A program made the position numbers and the translations under genes. Below are positions 8,531 through 16,855 of a DNA stretch of 64,000 bases, piece by piece. The stretch's first letter is position 1, and the number at the start of each line of letters is the position of its first letter. This DNA is from Methylonatrum sp040877625 (GTDB lineage Bacteria; Pseudomonadota; Gammaproteobacteria; Nitrococcales; Aquisalimonadaceae): contig JBBDNK010000033.1 of NCBI GenBank assembly GCA_040877625.1, forward strand, positions 62,001 to 126,000, in the 5' to 3' direction. The notes beneath the pieces are model-generated. The model was given only the letters and a program-made list of their open reading frames with translations, searched no databases and was not told the DNA's origin.

Positions 8531-9610
8531 CTTCTCCAGTGCGGCCAGAAAGGCTGCATTCTCGTCAGCCGTCCCCACCGTCACGCGCAGACAGTCTTTC
8601 AGCATGGAATGCGCACCGTCGAGCTGCTTGATCAGTACGCCCTGCTCCCGCAGGGCCTCATGAACCCGGCCGGCCTGACCAGTGCCGACCCGGAAGGTGA
8701 TGAAGTTGGCCACGCTGGGCCAGACTTTCGCTACGCCCTGCACCTGCTCCAGAATCACCTGAAGATGATCGCGATCGGCACGGATTTGCGCGGTTTGCTG
8801 ATTCAGGAGATCGACGTGTTCCAGCGCGAATGATGCGCTGGCCTGAGTCAACACGTTGATATTATAGGGTAGCCGACACTTCTCGAGCTGTTCGATCCAT
8901 TCGGGATGCCCGGCCAGGTATCCCAACCGCAGTCCGGCCAGCCCCATTTTGGAGACAGTGCGCATCACCAGCAGGTGTGAATGTTCCGGCAGCGCATCCA
9001 TGAAGGTTTCGCCGCAGAAGGCATGATAGGCCTCATCCACGACCACGAGGCCCGGCGCTGCGCGGATGACGGCGTCAACCGCTCGACGGTCGAAGGCGTT
9101 GCCGGTCGGATTGTTCGGATACGCCAGATAGATGATGGCGGGCCGGTGCTTGTCGATGGCATCCAGCATGGCCTCAACATCCAGCGAGAAGTCGCTTTCG
9201 CGCAGCGGCACATCCACGAACTTCATGCCGGTAAAGCCGGCGATCAGCCGGTACATGGCGAAGCCGGGTTCCGGCGCCAGCACTGTACGGTCATCGCCGC
9301 CCAGCGCCATACCCAGCAACTGAATCAGCTCGTCCGAGCCGTTACCCAGCATCAGCCCGGCGCCGCCGGGGATCCCCAGGGTCTCGCGCATACGCCGTTT
9401 CAAACCCGTGGCAGCGGGGTTCGGGTAGCGGTTGATGTCCACCGCGCGCAGACGCTCGAGCCAGGCATCCACAAGGTCCTCGGACCAGTGATAAGGGTTT
9501 TCCATGGCATCCAGCTTCACCATGCGCCCAGGGTCCGGGACTTGATAGGCCTGCATGGCCTGCACCGCCGGCCGCACCAGTTGCCGGATGCGCTCACCAG
9601 GCTCAGTCAT
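8519..9610 (-). CDS. hisC: Histidinol-phosphate aminotransferase
   Basis: 363 residues; PLP-dependent class I/II aminotransferase converting imidazole-acetol phosphate and glutamate to histidinol phosphate. Visible sites: YPNNPTGN (about 164-171), DEAYHAF (192-198, cofactor-binding D192 and Y195), and TVSKMGLAGLRLGY with the PLP lysine K221. ATG 9610 overlaps the hisD stop by eight bases; the longer open frame to 9649 lies within hisD. Last gene of murA-hisG-hisD-hisC. The family also contains aromatic aminotransferases, but the his context settles the call. Confidence 0.94.
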   Translation of the reverse strand: MTEPGERIRQLVRPAVQAMQAYQVPDPGRMVKLDAMENPYHWSEDLVDAWLERLRAVDINRYPNPAATGLKRRMRETLGIPGGAGLMLGNGSDELIQLLGMALGGDDRTVLAPEPGFAMYRLIAGFTGMKFVDVPLRESDFSLDVEAMLDAIDKHRPAIIYLAYPNNPTGNAFDRRAVDAVIRAAPGLVVVDEAYHAFCGETFMDALPEHSHLLVMRTVSKMGLAGLRLGYLAGHPEWIEQLEKCRLPYNINVLTQASASFALEHVDLLNQQTAQIRADRDHLQVILEQVQGVAKVWPSVANFITFRVGTGQAGRVHEALREQGVLIKQLDGAHSMLKDCLRVTVGTADENAAFLAALEKARP

Positions 9611-10916
9611 TGTCGCCCGCCTCCACTCGGTATTCGGCGGAACGGGCATGCGCAGTCAGCCCCTCGGCCCTGGCCAGCACACTGGCCTGGCGGCCCAGCG
9701 AAGCCGCGCCGACGAGCGAGCACTGAATCAGACTGCTGCGTTTCTGGAAATCGTACACACCGAGAGGCGAGGCAAACCGGGCCGTTCGAGACGTCGGCAA
9801 GACGTGATCCGGCCCCGCACAGTAGTCACCCAGGACCTCGGCCGTGTGTCGACCCATGAAGATCGCGCCGGCGTGACGAATCCTGGCCGCCATCTTCTTC
9901 GGCTGAGCGACGGACAGCTCCAGATGCTCCGGCGCCACAAAGTTCACCACATCCTCGGCTTCCGTCAGGTCCCGCACGCAGATCAACGCACCTCGCCGGG
10001 TCAGCGAGGTGCGAATGATGTCGGAACGCTCCATTTCCGGGAGCAGGCGTTCGATGGCAGCCTGAACCTCATCCAAGTACAGCGGCTCGTGCGACACCAG
10101 TATGGCCTGGGCGTCCTGATCGTGCTCGGCCTGCGAGAACAGGTCCATGGCAATCCACTCGGCGTCGGTCTGTCCATCACAGACGATCAGAATTTCCGAC
10201 GGCCCGGCAATCATGTCGATACCGACAGTACCGAACACCCGGCGTTTGGCTTCCGCAACGTAGGCGTTGCCGGGGCCTACAATCTTGTCCACCGCCGGAA
10301 TCGTTTCCGTACCGTAGGCGAGCGCCGCCACCGCCTGGGCACCGCCGATGGTGAATACCCGCGTCACGCCGGCCAGCCATGCCGCGGCCAGCACCATGGG
10401 CTCAAGATGGCCATCCGGCGCCGGCACGACCATGATGATGTCCTCGACGCCCGCCACCACCGCGGGCAACGCATTCATCAACACGGAGGACGGATAGGCC
10501 GCCTTGCCGCCGGGCACATACAGCCCGACCCGGTCCAGCGGCTCCACCTTCTGGCCGAGCAGTGTGCCGTCCTCGTCCTCGTATGAGAAAGCTTCGATCT
10601 TCTGACGCTCGGCAAACAGACGGATCCGCTTCGCGGCAAATTCCAGCGCTGCCCGCTGATCCTCCGGCAATTGCTCAAATGCCGCCTTCAGGCGAGTACC
10701 CGGCACCTCAAGCTCGGCAACCGAACCCGCCTTGAGGCGATCGAAACGTTCCGTATAGCGCAGTACGGCGCGATCGCCCTCGCGCCGGACGTCAGCCAGA
10801 ATATCGCGTACCACCTGCTCCACCTGGTGTTCGTGCTGTTCGTCCCAGGCGACCAGCCGGCGCAGGCTGTCCCAGAAATCGGGCTGCGTTGTGCTCAGGC
10901 GGGTAATGTCCAGCAT
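9603..10916 (-). CDS. hisD: Histidinol dehydrogenase
   Basis: 437 residues (E. coli 434). NAD- and zinc-dependent enzyme oxidising L-histidinol to histidine in two steps. Family motifs include VGLYVPGGKAAYPSS, GPGNAYVAEAKR, LFSQAEHDQDAQA with zinc and catalytic residues, FVAPEHLEL and HTAEVLGDYCAGPDHVLPT. ATG 10916 has GAGG eight bases upstream; the frame extends to 10976 but that part overlaps hisG and is not family-like. It is translationally coupled with hisC. Confidence 0.96.
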   Translation of the reverse strand: MLDITRLSTTQPDFWDSLRRLVAWDEQHEHQVEQVVRDILADVRREGDRAVLRYTERFDRLKAGSVAELEVPGTRLKAAFEQLPEDQRAALEFAAKRIRLFAERQKIEAFSYEDEDGTLLGQKVEPLDRVGLYVPGGKAAYPSSVLMNALPAVVAGVEDIIMVVPAPDGHLEPMVLAAAWLAGVTRVFTIGGAQAVAALAYGTETIPAVDKIVGPGNAYVAEAKRRVFGTVGIDMIAGPSEILIVCDGQTDAEWIAMDLFSQAEHDQDAQAILVSHEPLYLDEVQAAIERLLPEMERSDIIRTSLTRRGALICVRDLTEAEDVVNFVAPEHLELSVAQPKKMAARIRHAGAIFMGRHTAEVLGDYCAGPDHVLPTSRTARFASPLGVYDFQKRSSLIQCSLVGAASLGRQASVLARAEGLTAHARSAEYRVEAGDND

Positions 10917-10935
10917 CTTGGGTACCTCGGTGCGG

Positions 10936-11577
10936 TCACTTCGACGATTCGTTGACTGCAATTGCGAGCTGATCAATGAATGTCTTGATCTGTCGATGCT
11001 TCATTTTCATTGCGGCGCGATTGACCACCAGCCGGGAACTGATGTCCGCCACATGCTCCAGCGGCACCAGGCCGTTGGCCTTGAGCGTATTTCCGGTATC
11101 CACCAGGTCCACGATCAGATCGGACAGGCCGGCCAGTGGTGCCAGTTCCATGGAGCCGTAAAGCTTGATGGTCTCTATCTGTCTACCCTGATCAGCGTAG
11201 TAACGCCTGGTGATGTTCACGAACTTGGTCGCCACCCGCAAGGTTCCCGGCCGCTCATGGGCGCCGGGGTAGCCGGCAACCATCAGCCGGCAGCGGGCGA
11301 TGCGCAGGTCCAATGGTTCATAGAGATCGCGGCCGCCGTGTTCCATGAGCACGTCCTTTCCAGCCACGCCAACGTCCGCTGCGCCGTACTGCACGTAGGT
11401 AGGCACGTCCGTGGCCCGTAACACGACGATCTTTACCTCGTCCCGTGTCGTGTCCAGCACCAGCTTGCGGCTGCGCTCGGGATCATCCACCGGCTCGATT
11501 CCGGCCTTGGCCAGCAGCGGCAAGGTGTCCTGGAGGATGCGCCCCTTGGACAGGGCGATGGTCAGTCTGTCAGTCAT
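10936..11577 (-). CDS. hisG: ATP phosphoribosyltransferase, short form
   Basis: 213 residues, the short HisG class that lacks the C-terminal regulatory domain. It catalyses the first step of histidine synthesis (ATP plus PRPP). The sequence starts MTDRLTIALSKGRILQDT and carries the PRPP-binding segment DLVDTGNTLKANGL near residue 165. Short HisG needs the HisZ subunit (a histidyl-tRNA synthetase paralogue) for activity and feedback control; no hisZ is in this window, so it should be elsewhere. ATG 11577 was chosen because the upstream extension to 11661 runs into murA. Confidence 0.95.
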   Translation of the reverse strand: MTDRLTIALSKGRILQDTLPLLAKAGIEPVDDPERSRKLVLDTTRDEVKIVVLRATDVPTYVQYGAADVGVAGKDVLMEHGGRDLYEPLDLRIARCRLMVAGYPGAHERPGTLRVATKFVNITRRYYADQGRQIETIKLYGSMELAPLAGLSDLIVDLVDTGNTLKANGLVPLEHVADISSRLVVNRAAMKMKHRQIKTFIDQLAIAVNESSK

Positions 11578-11603
11578 TGGTATCTGTCTCGCGGCCAATG
11601 TGG

Positions 11604-12866
11604 TCAGGCCGGTACACGGCGAATCTCGGCGCCGAGCTGTGCCAGTTTCTCCTCGATGCACTCGTAGCCGCGGTCGATGTGATAAATGCGACCGACTTCG
11701 GTCTCGCCTTCGGCAATCAGCCCGGCCAGCACCAGGCTGGCCGAAGCGCGCAGATCCGTGGCCATGACCGGGGCACCGGTGAGCAGGTCGACGCCACGGC
11801 TGAAGGCCGTATTGCCCTCAAGGCGGATATCGGCGCCCATCCGCTGCATCTCCAGTACATGCATGAAACGGTTCTCGAACACGGTTTCAGTCAATGTAGC
11901 GGAGCCTTCAGCGATGGCATTGAGCGCGCAGAACTGCGCCTGCATGTCGGTGGGAAACGCCGGGTACGGTGCCGTACGCAAGCTCACGGCCTTGGGCCGC
12001 CGTCCATCCGGCATGTTCAGGCTGATCCAGTCTTCGCCGGCATCGATCTCGGCGCCAGCCTCCCGGAGTTTGTCCAGCACCGCATCCAACAGCCCGGCTC
12101 GGGTATCACGCAGGCGGACGTTGCCACCCGTCATGGCCGCGGCAACCAGGTAGGTGCCGGTCTCGATGCGGTCGGGCAGCACGTCGTAGTGCGTACCGTT
12201 CAGGCTTTGCACGCCGTTGATGGTCATGGTGTCGGTGCCGGCGCCGATTATGTCCGCGCCCATGCGGTTAAGGCAGTTGGCGAGATCGACCACCTCGGGT
12301 TCGCGGGCGGCGTTCTCGATTACCGTGGTGCCATCGGCCAGGGTCGCGGCCATCATCAGGTTCTCGGTACCCGTGACTGTCACCAGCTCCATGACAATGC
12401 GCGCACCTTTCAGGCGCTTGCAGCGCGCCTTGATATAGCCGCCCTCCACATGAATGTCCGCGCCCATTCGCGCCAGACCCTCAATATGCAGATTCACCGG
12501 CCGGGAACCAATTGCACAGCCACCGGGCAGCGACACGTCGGCTTCGCCGAATCGGGCCAGCAGCGGCCCCAGCACCAGGATGGAGGCACGCATGGTTCGC
12601 ACCAGATCATAAGGCGCGAAGCAGCTGTCCACGGTGCGCGAGTCGGCCTCGATCGTCATTCGCTCGTCGACGGTGAGCCGCACGCCCATGCGGCCAAGCA
12701 GCCCCATGGTGGTCGTGATGTCGTGCAGATGCGGTACATTGCCGATGGTCATGGGGCCGTCGGCCAGCAGTGTTGCCGCGAGAATCGGCAGCGCCGCATT
12801 CTTTGCACCGGAAATGCGAATGGAGCCTTCGAGTCGACGGCCACCCTTGATGATCAGTTTTTCCAT
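11604..12866 (-). CDS. murA: UDP-N-acetylglucosamine 1-carboxyvinyltransferase
   Basis: 420 residues, the normal length for MurA, first committed enzyme of peptidoglycan precursor synthesis in the cytoplasm. The N-terminus MEKLIIKGG and ISGAKNAALPILAA hold the UDP-sugar-binding K22-N23 pair. Catalytic Cys117 lies in LPGGCAIGSRPVNLHI, so fosfomycin sensitivity is expected at this site. It follows ibaG by about 40 bases and precedes hisG by 26, the conserved mla-ibaG-murA-his order. Confidence 0.97.
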   Translation of the reverse strand: MEKLIIKGGRRLEGSIRISGAKNAALPILAATLLADGPMTIGNVPHLHDITTTMGLLGRMGVRLTVDERMTIEADSRTVDSCFAPYDLVRTMRASILVLGPLLARFGEADVSLPGGCAIGSRPVNLHIEGLARMGADIHVEGGYIKARCKRLKGARIVMELVTVTGTENLMMAATLADGTTVIENAAREPEVVDLANCLNRMGADIIGAGTDTMTINGVQSLNGTHYDVLPDRIETGTYLVAAAMTGGNVRLRDTRAGLLDAVLDKLREAGAEIDAGEDWISLNMPDGRRPKAVSLRTAPYPAFPTDMQAQFCALNAIAEGSATLTETVFENRFMHVLEMQRMGADIRLEGNTAFSRGVDLLTGAPVMATDLRASASLVLAGLIAEGETEVGRIYHIDRGYECIEEKLAQLGAEIRRVPA

Positions 12867-12906
12867 ACGTCTGAGCCCAGCGGAATCAGTGAAAGAAGAA
12901 GGGCTC

Positions 12907-13155
12907 TCAGCCCTGCTGTCCGGCAACCCACTGTTCCGGCGTCAAGGTGCGCATGGACAAGGCGTGCAGTTCACCGGAATCGAAGCGGCTCTTCAGTACG
13001 GCCTTGACCAGCCTGTGCTGGGCAAGCATGGGCTTGCCCTCGAATTCCGGCGACACAATCACCGCCTGGAAATGCTGACCGTCACCATCCACCTCGATAT
13101 GCGTCACGGTCATGCCCTGCTCGATAATCTGCTTAAGCTGTTCCGATTCCATCAT
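12907..13155 (-). CDS. ibaG: BolA/IbaG family protein
   Basis: 82-residue BolA-fold protein with the GQHFQAVIVSPEFEGKPMLAQHRLV segment, in which the conserved H of the AQHRLV region can bind 2Fe-2S clusters together with monothiol glutaredoxins. In E. coli ibaG (yrbA) sits at this place, between mlaB and murA, and is acid-inducible. It overlaps the mlaB stop by ATGA (13152-13155), so it is coupled to the mla operon. Precise physiological role is unresolved for the family. Confidence 0.92.
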   Translation of the reverse strand: MMESEQLKQIIEQGMTVTHIEVDGDGQHFQAVIVSPEFEGKPMLAQHRLVKAVLKSRFDSGELHALSMRTLTPEQWVAGQQG

Positions 13156-13499
13156 GATTGACTGCTCTCATCGTTATCTGCCGCGTTCTCCGATGCCTGA
13201 GGGAAGGGCAGTATTGCCTCAACGCCGCAGACATGGGCGATCGCCCGAATCTGGTCCGGTATGTTAGCAAATCGGATCACCACGCCGCCCGCGTGCGCCT
13301 CACGGGTCCAGGCCACCAGCAGAGCAACCCCTGCACTGTCGGTGCGCTCCACCTCGGACAGATCGATTTCCAGCTGCCGCTGCCCGGCCAGTTCCGTGCG
13401 GCCCCGTTCCCAGAGCTGGCGCACGTTTTCAAGGCCGACATCACCCCGCAGACGCAATCGCCCAGGGCGGTCTCCCCGTATCAGTTCCGCAGCCGTCAT
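13152..13499 (-). CDS. mlaB: MlaB-like STAS-domain protein
   Basis: 115 residues covering one STAS domain: LRLRGDVGLENVRQLWERG, then QLEIDLSEVERTDSAGVALLV, where the Ser of DSAG is the conserved STAS position. In the MlaFEDB complex MlaB binds the ATPase MlaF and is needed for its assembly. It lies directly downstream of mlaD with only 30 bases between, which leaves no room for mlaC. A short acidic tail (ENAADNDESSQS) follows the domain. Confidence 0.88.
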   Translation of the reverse strand: MTAAELIRGDRPGRLRLRGDVGLENVRQLWERGRTELAGQRQLEIDLSEVERTDSAGVALLVAWTREAHAGGVVIRFANIPDQIRAIAHVCGVEAILPFPQASENAADNDESSQS

Positions 13500-13529
13500 G
13501 CCGCCACTCGTCTCATCTTGCGGCCGGGC

Positions 13530-14006
13530 TCACTCATTGTCGCCACCGCCGTTACCCATATTGGTCAGAAAACGCCCGACCAGCCGCTCCAGCACCAGGG
13601 CGGACTGGGTCAGCGTGATCTCGTCACCTTCCCGCAGGTGGAACTCCATGCCGCCCGGCTCCAGCGCGATGTACTGCTCGCCCAGCAGCCCGGAGGTGAA
13701 AATGGATGCGCTGGTATCCTCGGGCAGTTCGTTGTAGCGGCTGTCGACGGTAATAGTGACCCGGGCGTCGTAGCTGCGCTCGTCGAGGTTGATGGCTTTC
13801 ACCCGACCGATGCGCACACCGGACATGGTCACCGGCGCTCGCTCCCGCAGGCCTCCGATATTCTCGAACCGCACATGCAGATCATAACCTTCCACGGTCT
13901 GGAACATCGGAATGTTGCTGACCTGCATGGCGAGGCCGACAAACGCGGCAAAGCCCGCCGCAACGAGCACGCCCACCCAGATTTCGACACTGCGTCCTTT
14001 ACTCAT
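13530..14006 (-). CDS. mlaD: MlaD, MCE-domain lipid-binding subunit
   Basis: 158 residues: short cytoplasmic head, one membrane helix (about 9-29, IWVGVLVAAGFAAFVGLAM), then one MCE domain (about 38-115, VRFENIGGLRERAPVTMSGVRIGRV). The hexameric MCE ring forms the lipid channel of the inner-membrane Mla complex. A short helical C-terminal part follows GLLGEQYIALEPGG. It is 13 bases from mlaE and belongs to mlaF-E-D-B. Confidence 0.94.
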   Translation of the reverse strand: MSKGRSVEIWVGVLVAAGFAAFVGLAMQVSNIPMFQTVEGYDLHVRFENIGGLRERAPVTMSGVRIGRVKAINLDERSYDARVTITVDSRYNELPEDTSASIFTSGLLGEQYIALEPGGMEFHLREGDEITLTQSALVLERLVGRFLTNMGNGGGDNE

Positions 14007-14019
14007 AAATAACCCCGAA

Positions 14020-14796
14020 TCAACCGAACATCAGGGCGGTGAGCACGAAATCCAGGCCCAGTACCGCCAGTGAAGTATGGACAACCGTGCGGGTCGTGGC
14101 GCGGCTCACACCCTCCGAGGTCGGTTCCGCGTCATACCCCTCGAACACTGCTATCCAGGTGGCCACGAAACCGAACACCAGGCTTTTGATGACACCGTTC
14201 ATGACATCATCCCGGAAATCCACCGCCGCCTGCATCTGCGACCAGAACGCGCCGTCGTCAAGGCCCAGCGCGCTGACACCGACCACATAGGCACCCATGA
14301 TGCCCAGGAAGCTGAAGATCACCGCAAGCAGCGGCATGGCGAGAAAGCCGGCCACCAGCCTCGGCGCAACAACCCGGCGCATCGGATCGACCGCCATCAT
14401 CTCCATGCTGGAGAGCTGCTCAGTGGTCTTCATCAGTCCGATCTCGGCGGCCAGCGCGGACCCCGCACGGCCCGCGAACAACAGCGCCGTCACCACCGGG
14501 CCGAGTTCACGAAGCAGGGACAGCGCCACAAGCACGCCGAGTGCATCCTCGGCGCCGAAGTTTACCAATGTGTTGTAGCCCTGTAGCGCCAACACCGCGC
14601 CCACGAACAGACCGGACACCACGATGATCACCATCGACAGCACGCCGATGAAATAGAGCTGACTGATGACCAGCCCGGGCCGCAGAATCAGCGCCGGTAC
14701 ACCAGCCAGCGCCCGACCGAGAAACAGAGTCCCCCGGCCCAGCCGGCCCAGGCTGTTCAGCGTCCTCCGACCGAGACCGGCAAACAGCCCCAGCAT
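14020..14796 (-). CDS. mlaE: MlaE, phospholipid ABC transporter permease
   Basis: 258 residues, five to six predicted membrane segments. Permease family signatures include LFVGAVLALQGYNTL, RAGSALAAEIGLMKTTEQLSSMEMMAVDPMRR (split here by position, residues about 140-170) and a C-terminal NGVIKSLVFGFVATWIA. It forms a dimer holding the MlaD ring and driven by MlaF. The start codon shares one base with the mlaF stop (TGATG), so translation is coupled. Confidence 0.95.
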   Translation of the reverse strand: MLGLFAGLGRRTLNSLGRLGRGTLFLGRALAGVPALILRPGLVISQLYFIGVLSMVIIVVSGLFVGAVLALQGYNTLVNFGAEDALGVLVALSLLRELGPVVTALLFAGRAGSALAAEIGLMKTTEQLSSMEMMAVDPMRRVVAPRLVAGFLAMPLLAVIFSFLGIMGAYVVGVSALGLDDGAFWSQMQAAVDFRDDVMNGVIKSLVFGFVATWIAVFEGYDAEPTSEGVSRATTRTVVHTSLAVLGLDFVLTALMFG

Positions 14797-15614
14797 CAGG
14801 AAAACTCCAGCAGATCGTCGGCCAGCGAAGGACCGGGATAATGAAACGGCACCGGACCGTCGGCCTGACCGTGCATGAACTGCTTTACCCAGGCCGAATC
14901 GGACGCCATCAGCGTCTTGGGTGTTCCGGACTCCACCACGCGCCCTTCGGACACCACGTAGATCAGATCGGCAATACCCGCGGTTTCGATCACATCGTGG
15001 GACACGATTACGCTGGTCAGCCCCAAAGCATCGTTCAACCTTCGAATCAGCGTCACCACCGCCCCCATGGAGATGGGGTCCTGCCCGGCGAAGGGCTCGT
15101 CATACATGATCATCATCGGGTCCAGGGCAATCGCCCTGGCCAGCGCCACTCGACGCGCCATGCCGCCGGACAGCTCCGCCGGCATGAGGTCCCTGGCACC
15201 GCGAAGTCCCACCGCCTCAAGCTTCATCAGCACCAGATCGCGCAACAACGGCTCCGGCAGATCGGTATGCTCGCGCAGCGGAAAGGCCACGTTCTCGAAC
15301 ACGCTCAGGTGCGTGAACAGCGCGCCGCTTTGAAACAGCAGGCCCATGCGCCGCCGCAGGCGGTACAGATCATCATGACGGAGCGCGTGCACGTCCTGAC
15401 CGTCTACCTGGACGCGGCCCGCATCCGGGCGGAGTTGTCCGCCAATCAGGCGTAGCAACGTCGTCTTGCCGGTGCCGCTGGGCCCCATGATTGCAGTGAT
15501 CCGGCCACGGGGAATGCGGATGTCCACGCCATTGAAAATGACGCGCTCACCGCGTGCGAAATGCAGATCGCGGATATCCACCAGAGTGTCGGAAGAGTTG
15601 GCGCCGCTGTCCAT
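14796..15614 (-). CDS. mlaF: MlaF, phospholipid transport ATPase
   Basis: 272-residue ABC ATPase. Walker A is GPSGTGKTT (about 44-52), the signature LSGGMARRVALARA follows near residue 150, and Walker B is MIMYDEPFAGQDP. The switch histidine is in VIVSHDV. With MlaE, MlaD and MlaB it moves phospholipids across the envelope to keep outer-membrane asymmetry. First gene of the minus-strand mla-ibaG-murA-his unit, 27 bases from a predicted promoter start. Confidence 0.95.
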   Translation of the reverse strand: MDSGANSSDTLVDIRDLHFARGERVIFNGVDIRIPRGRITAIMGPSGTGKTTLLRLIGGQLRPDAGRVQVDGQDVHALRHDDLYRLRRRMGLLFQSGALFTHLSVFENVAFPLREHTDLPEPLLRDLVLMKLEAVGLRGARDLMPAELSGGMARRVALARAIALDPMMIMYDEPFAGQDPISMGAVVTLIRRLNDALGLTSVIVSHDVIETAGIADLIYVVSEGRVVESGTPKTLMASDSAWVKQFMHGQADGPVPFHYPGPSLADDLLEFS

Positions 15615-15647
15615 AGTGATTCCGGGCCGGGGAATGGATGGCGATGG

Positions 15648-15676
15648 AGTATCAGTGAAGCCGGAAGACGAGTCAA
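15648..15676 (-). promoter_or_regulatory. Predicted sigma-70 promoter of the mla operon
   Basis: On the minus strand, TTGACT (15671-15676) matches the -35 box at five of six positions, followed by a 17-base spacer and GATACT (15648-15653), four of six for the -10 box. Transcription would start near 15641, about 27 bases before the mlaF ATG. Confidence 0.6.
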
Positions 15677-15811
15677 ATCACGGCTCTGGAGAATTCCGTC
15701 ATGTTTCTCAATGGCGACAGCCTGATCGGCGAATTTCGCCGGAAAGCCACCACCCGCCGGTTCCTGTTAGCATGTGCCCGCCGATAACAGCACCAGGAAT
15801 CCGGTACCAGC

Positions 15812-16777
15812 ATGCAGACCCTGCTACATCTCGCCGTCATCATCCCCTGTTTCGCCGTACTTGCATGGAGCGCCGACCGATTCGTTTATGGTGCCGGCGG
15901 TCTGGCCCGGAGCCTGGGCATGTCGCCGCTGCTGGTCGGGCTGGTTATCGTCGGATTCGGCACATCCGCCCCCGAACTTCTGATATCCGCCCTCGCCGCG
16001 GCCGCCGACAATACCGGCCTTGCGGTCGGCAACGCACTGGGATCGAATATTGCCAACATCGCCCTGATCCTCGGCACCACGGCGCTGCTGATCCCCCTCA
16101 CAACCACGTCACGGGAAAGCCGGCGTGAACTGCTGGCGCTGCTCGGCGCAACCCTGCTCGTGCCGCTGTTGCTCATCAACGGCCGCCTTGACCGGATCGA
16201 CGGCTGGATACTGCTGATCGCGTTGCTCGTGGTGATCGCGTGGCTGGCGCGGATGAACATGAAGGACAACAAGACGACGGCGGCGTCAGGTTCCCTGGAT
16301 GTGGTTGATCTACCCCCCGCCCTGTCGCTGCCAGTCGCCCTGGGCTGGATCACGGTCGGCCTGGCCCTGCTGCTGATCAGTGCCCGCCTGCTGGTGTGGG
16401 CCGCCGTCGAACTGGCTGTCGCCGCCGGCGTCAGCGATCTGGTCATTGGCCTGACCATCGTTGCCGCCGGCACCAGCCTGCCGGAACTGGCCACGGCCAT
16501 CGCCGCGGCCCGGCAGCGGCAGTTCGGCATGGTGTTCGGCAACATTATTGGATCCAACCTGTTCAACCTGCTAGGCGTTCTGGGCCTGGCAACCGCCATC
16601 CGGCCAGCCATACTGCCGGCGGCCGTGCTGTACAGGGATTACCTGATCATGACCCTGTTGACACTGCTTCTGGCGTGGCTGATGGCACACCGAAGCGCTG
16701 TCGGCCGCGGGGCGGCCATCGCGTTACTGGCCATCTACGGCGGGTATCAGCTCATGCTGTTCTGGTTAAATGCATAG
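15812..16777 (+). CDS. yrbG: Calcium/sodium antiporter, CaCA family (YrbG)
   Basis: 321-residue membrane protein with about ten hydrophobic segments and the two inverted alpha-repeats of cation/Ca2+ exchangers. Repeat 1 is GFGTSAPELLIS with GNALGSNIANIALILG (about 50-85); repeat 2 is AAGTSLPELATAI with GNIIGSNLFNLLGVLG (about 218-255). The acidic Glu of each PELL/PELA motif is the ion ligand. Position upstream of kdsD and divergent from mlaF matches E. coli yrbG. The transported ions in vivo are not certain. Confidence 0.93.
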   Translation: MQTLLHLAVIIPCFAVLAWSADRFVYGAGGLARSLGMSPLLVGLVIVGFGTSAPELLISALAAAADNTGLAVGNALGSNIANIALILGTTALLIPLTTTSRESRRELLALLGATLLVPLLLINGRLDRIDGWILLIALLVVIAWLARMNMKDNKTTAASGSLDVVDLPPALSLPVALGWITVGLALLLISARLLVWAAVELAVAAGVSDLVIGLTIVAAGTSLPELATAIAAARQRQFGMVFGNIIGSNLFNLLGVLGLATAIRPAILPAAVLYRDYLIMTLLTLLLAWLMAHRSAVGRGAAIALLAIYGGYQLMLFWLNA

Positions 16778-16855
16778 TCGGTGACGCAGCCCACGCTCAT
16801 CACGGACGCGCATCATGCATAATTGCTCAACGTGAAACCGACCCTGGACGACGTC

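Noticed and set aside
11445..13007. 520-residue plus-strand open frame opposite hisG/murA
   Set aside because: Covers two certain genes on the other strand and has no family motif; shadow of biased codon use.
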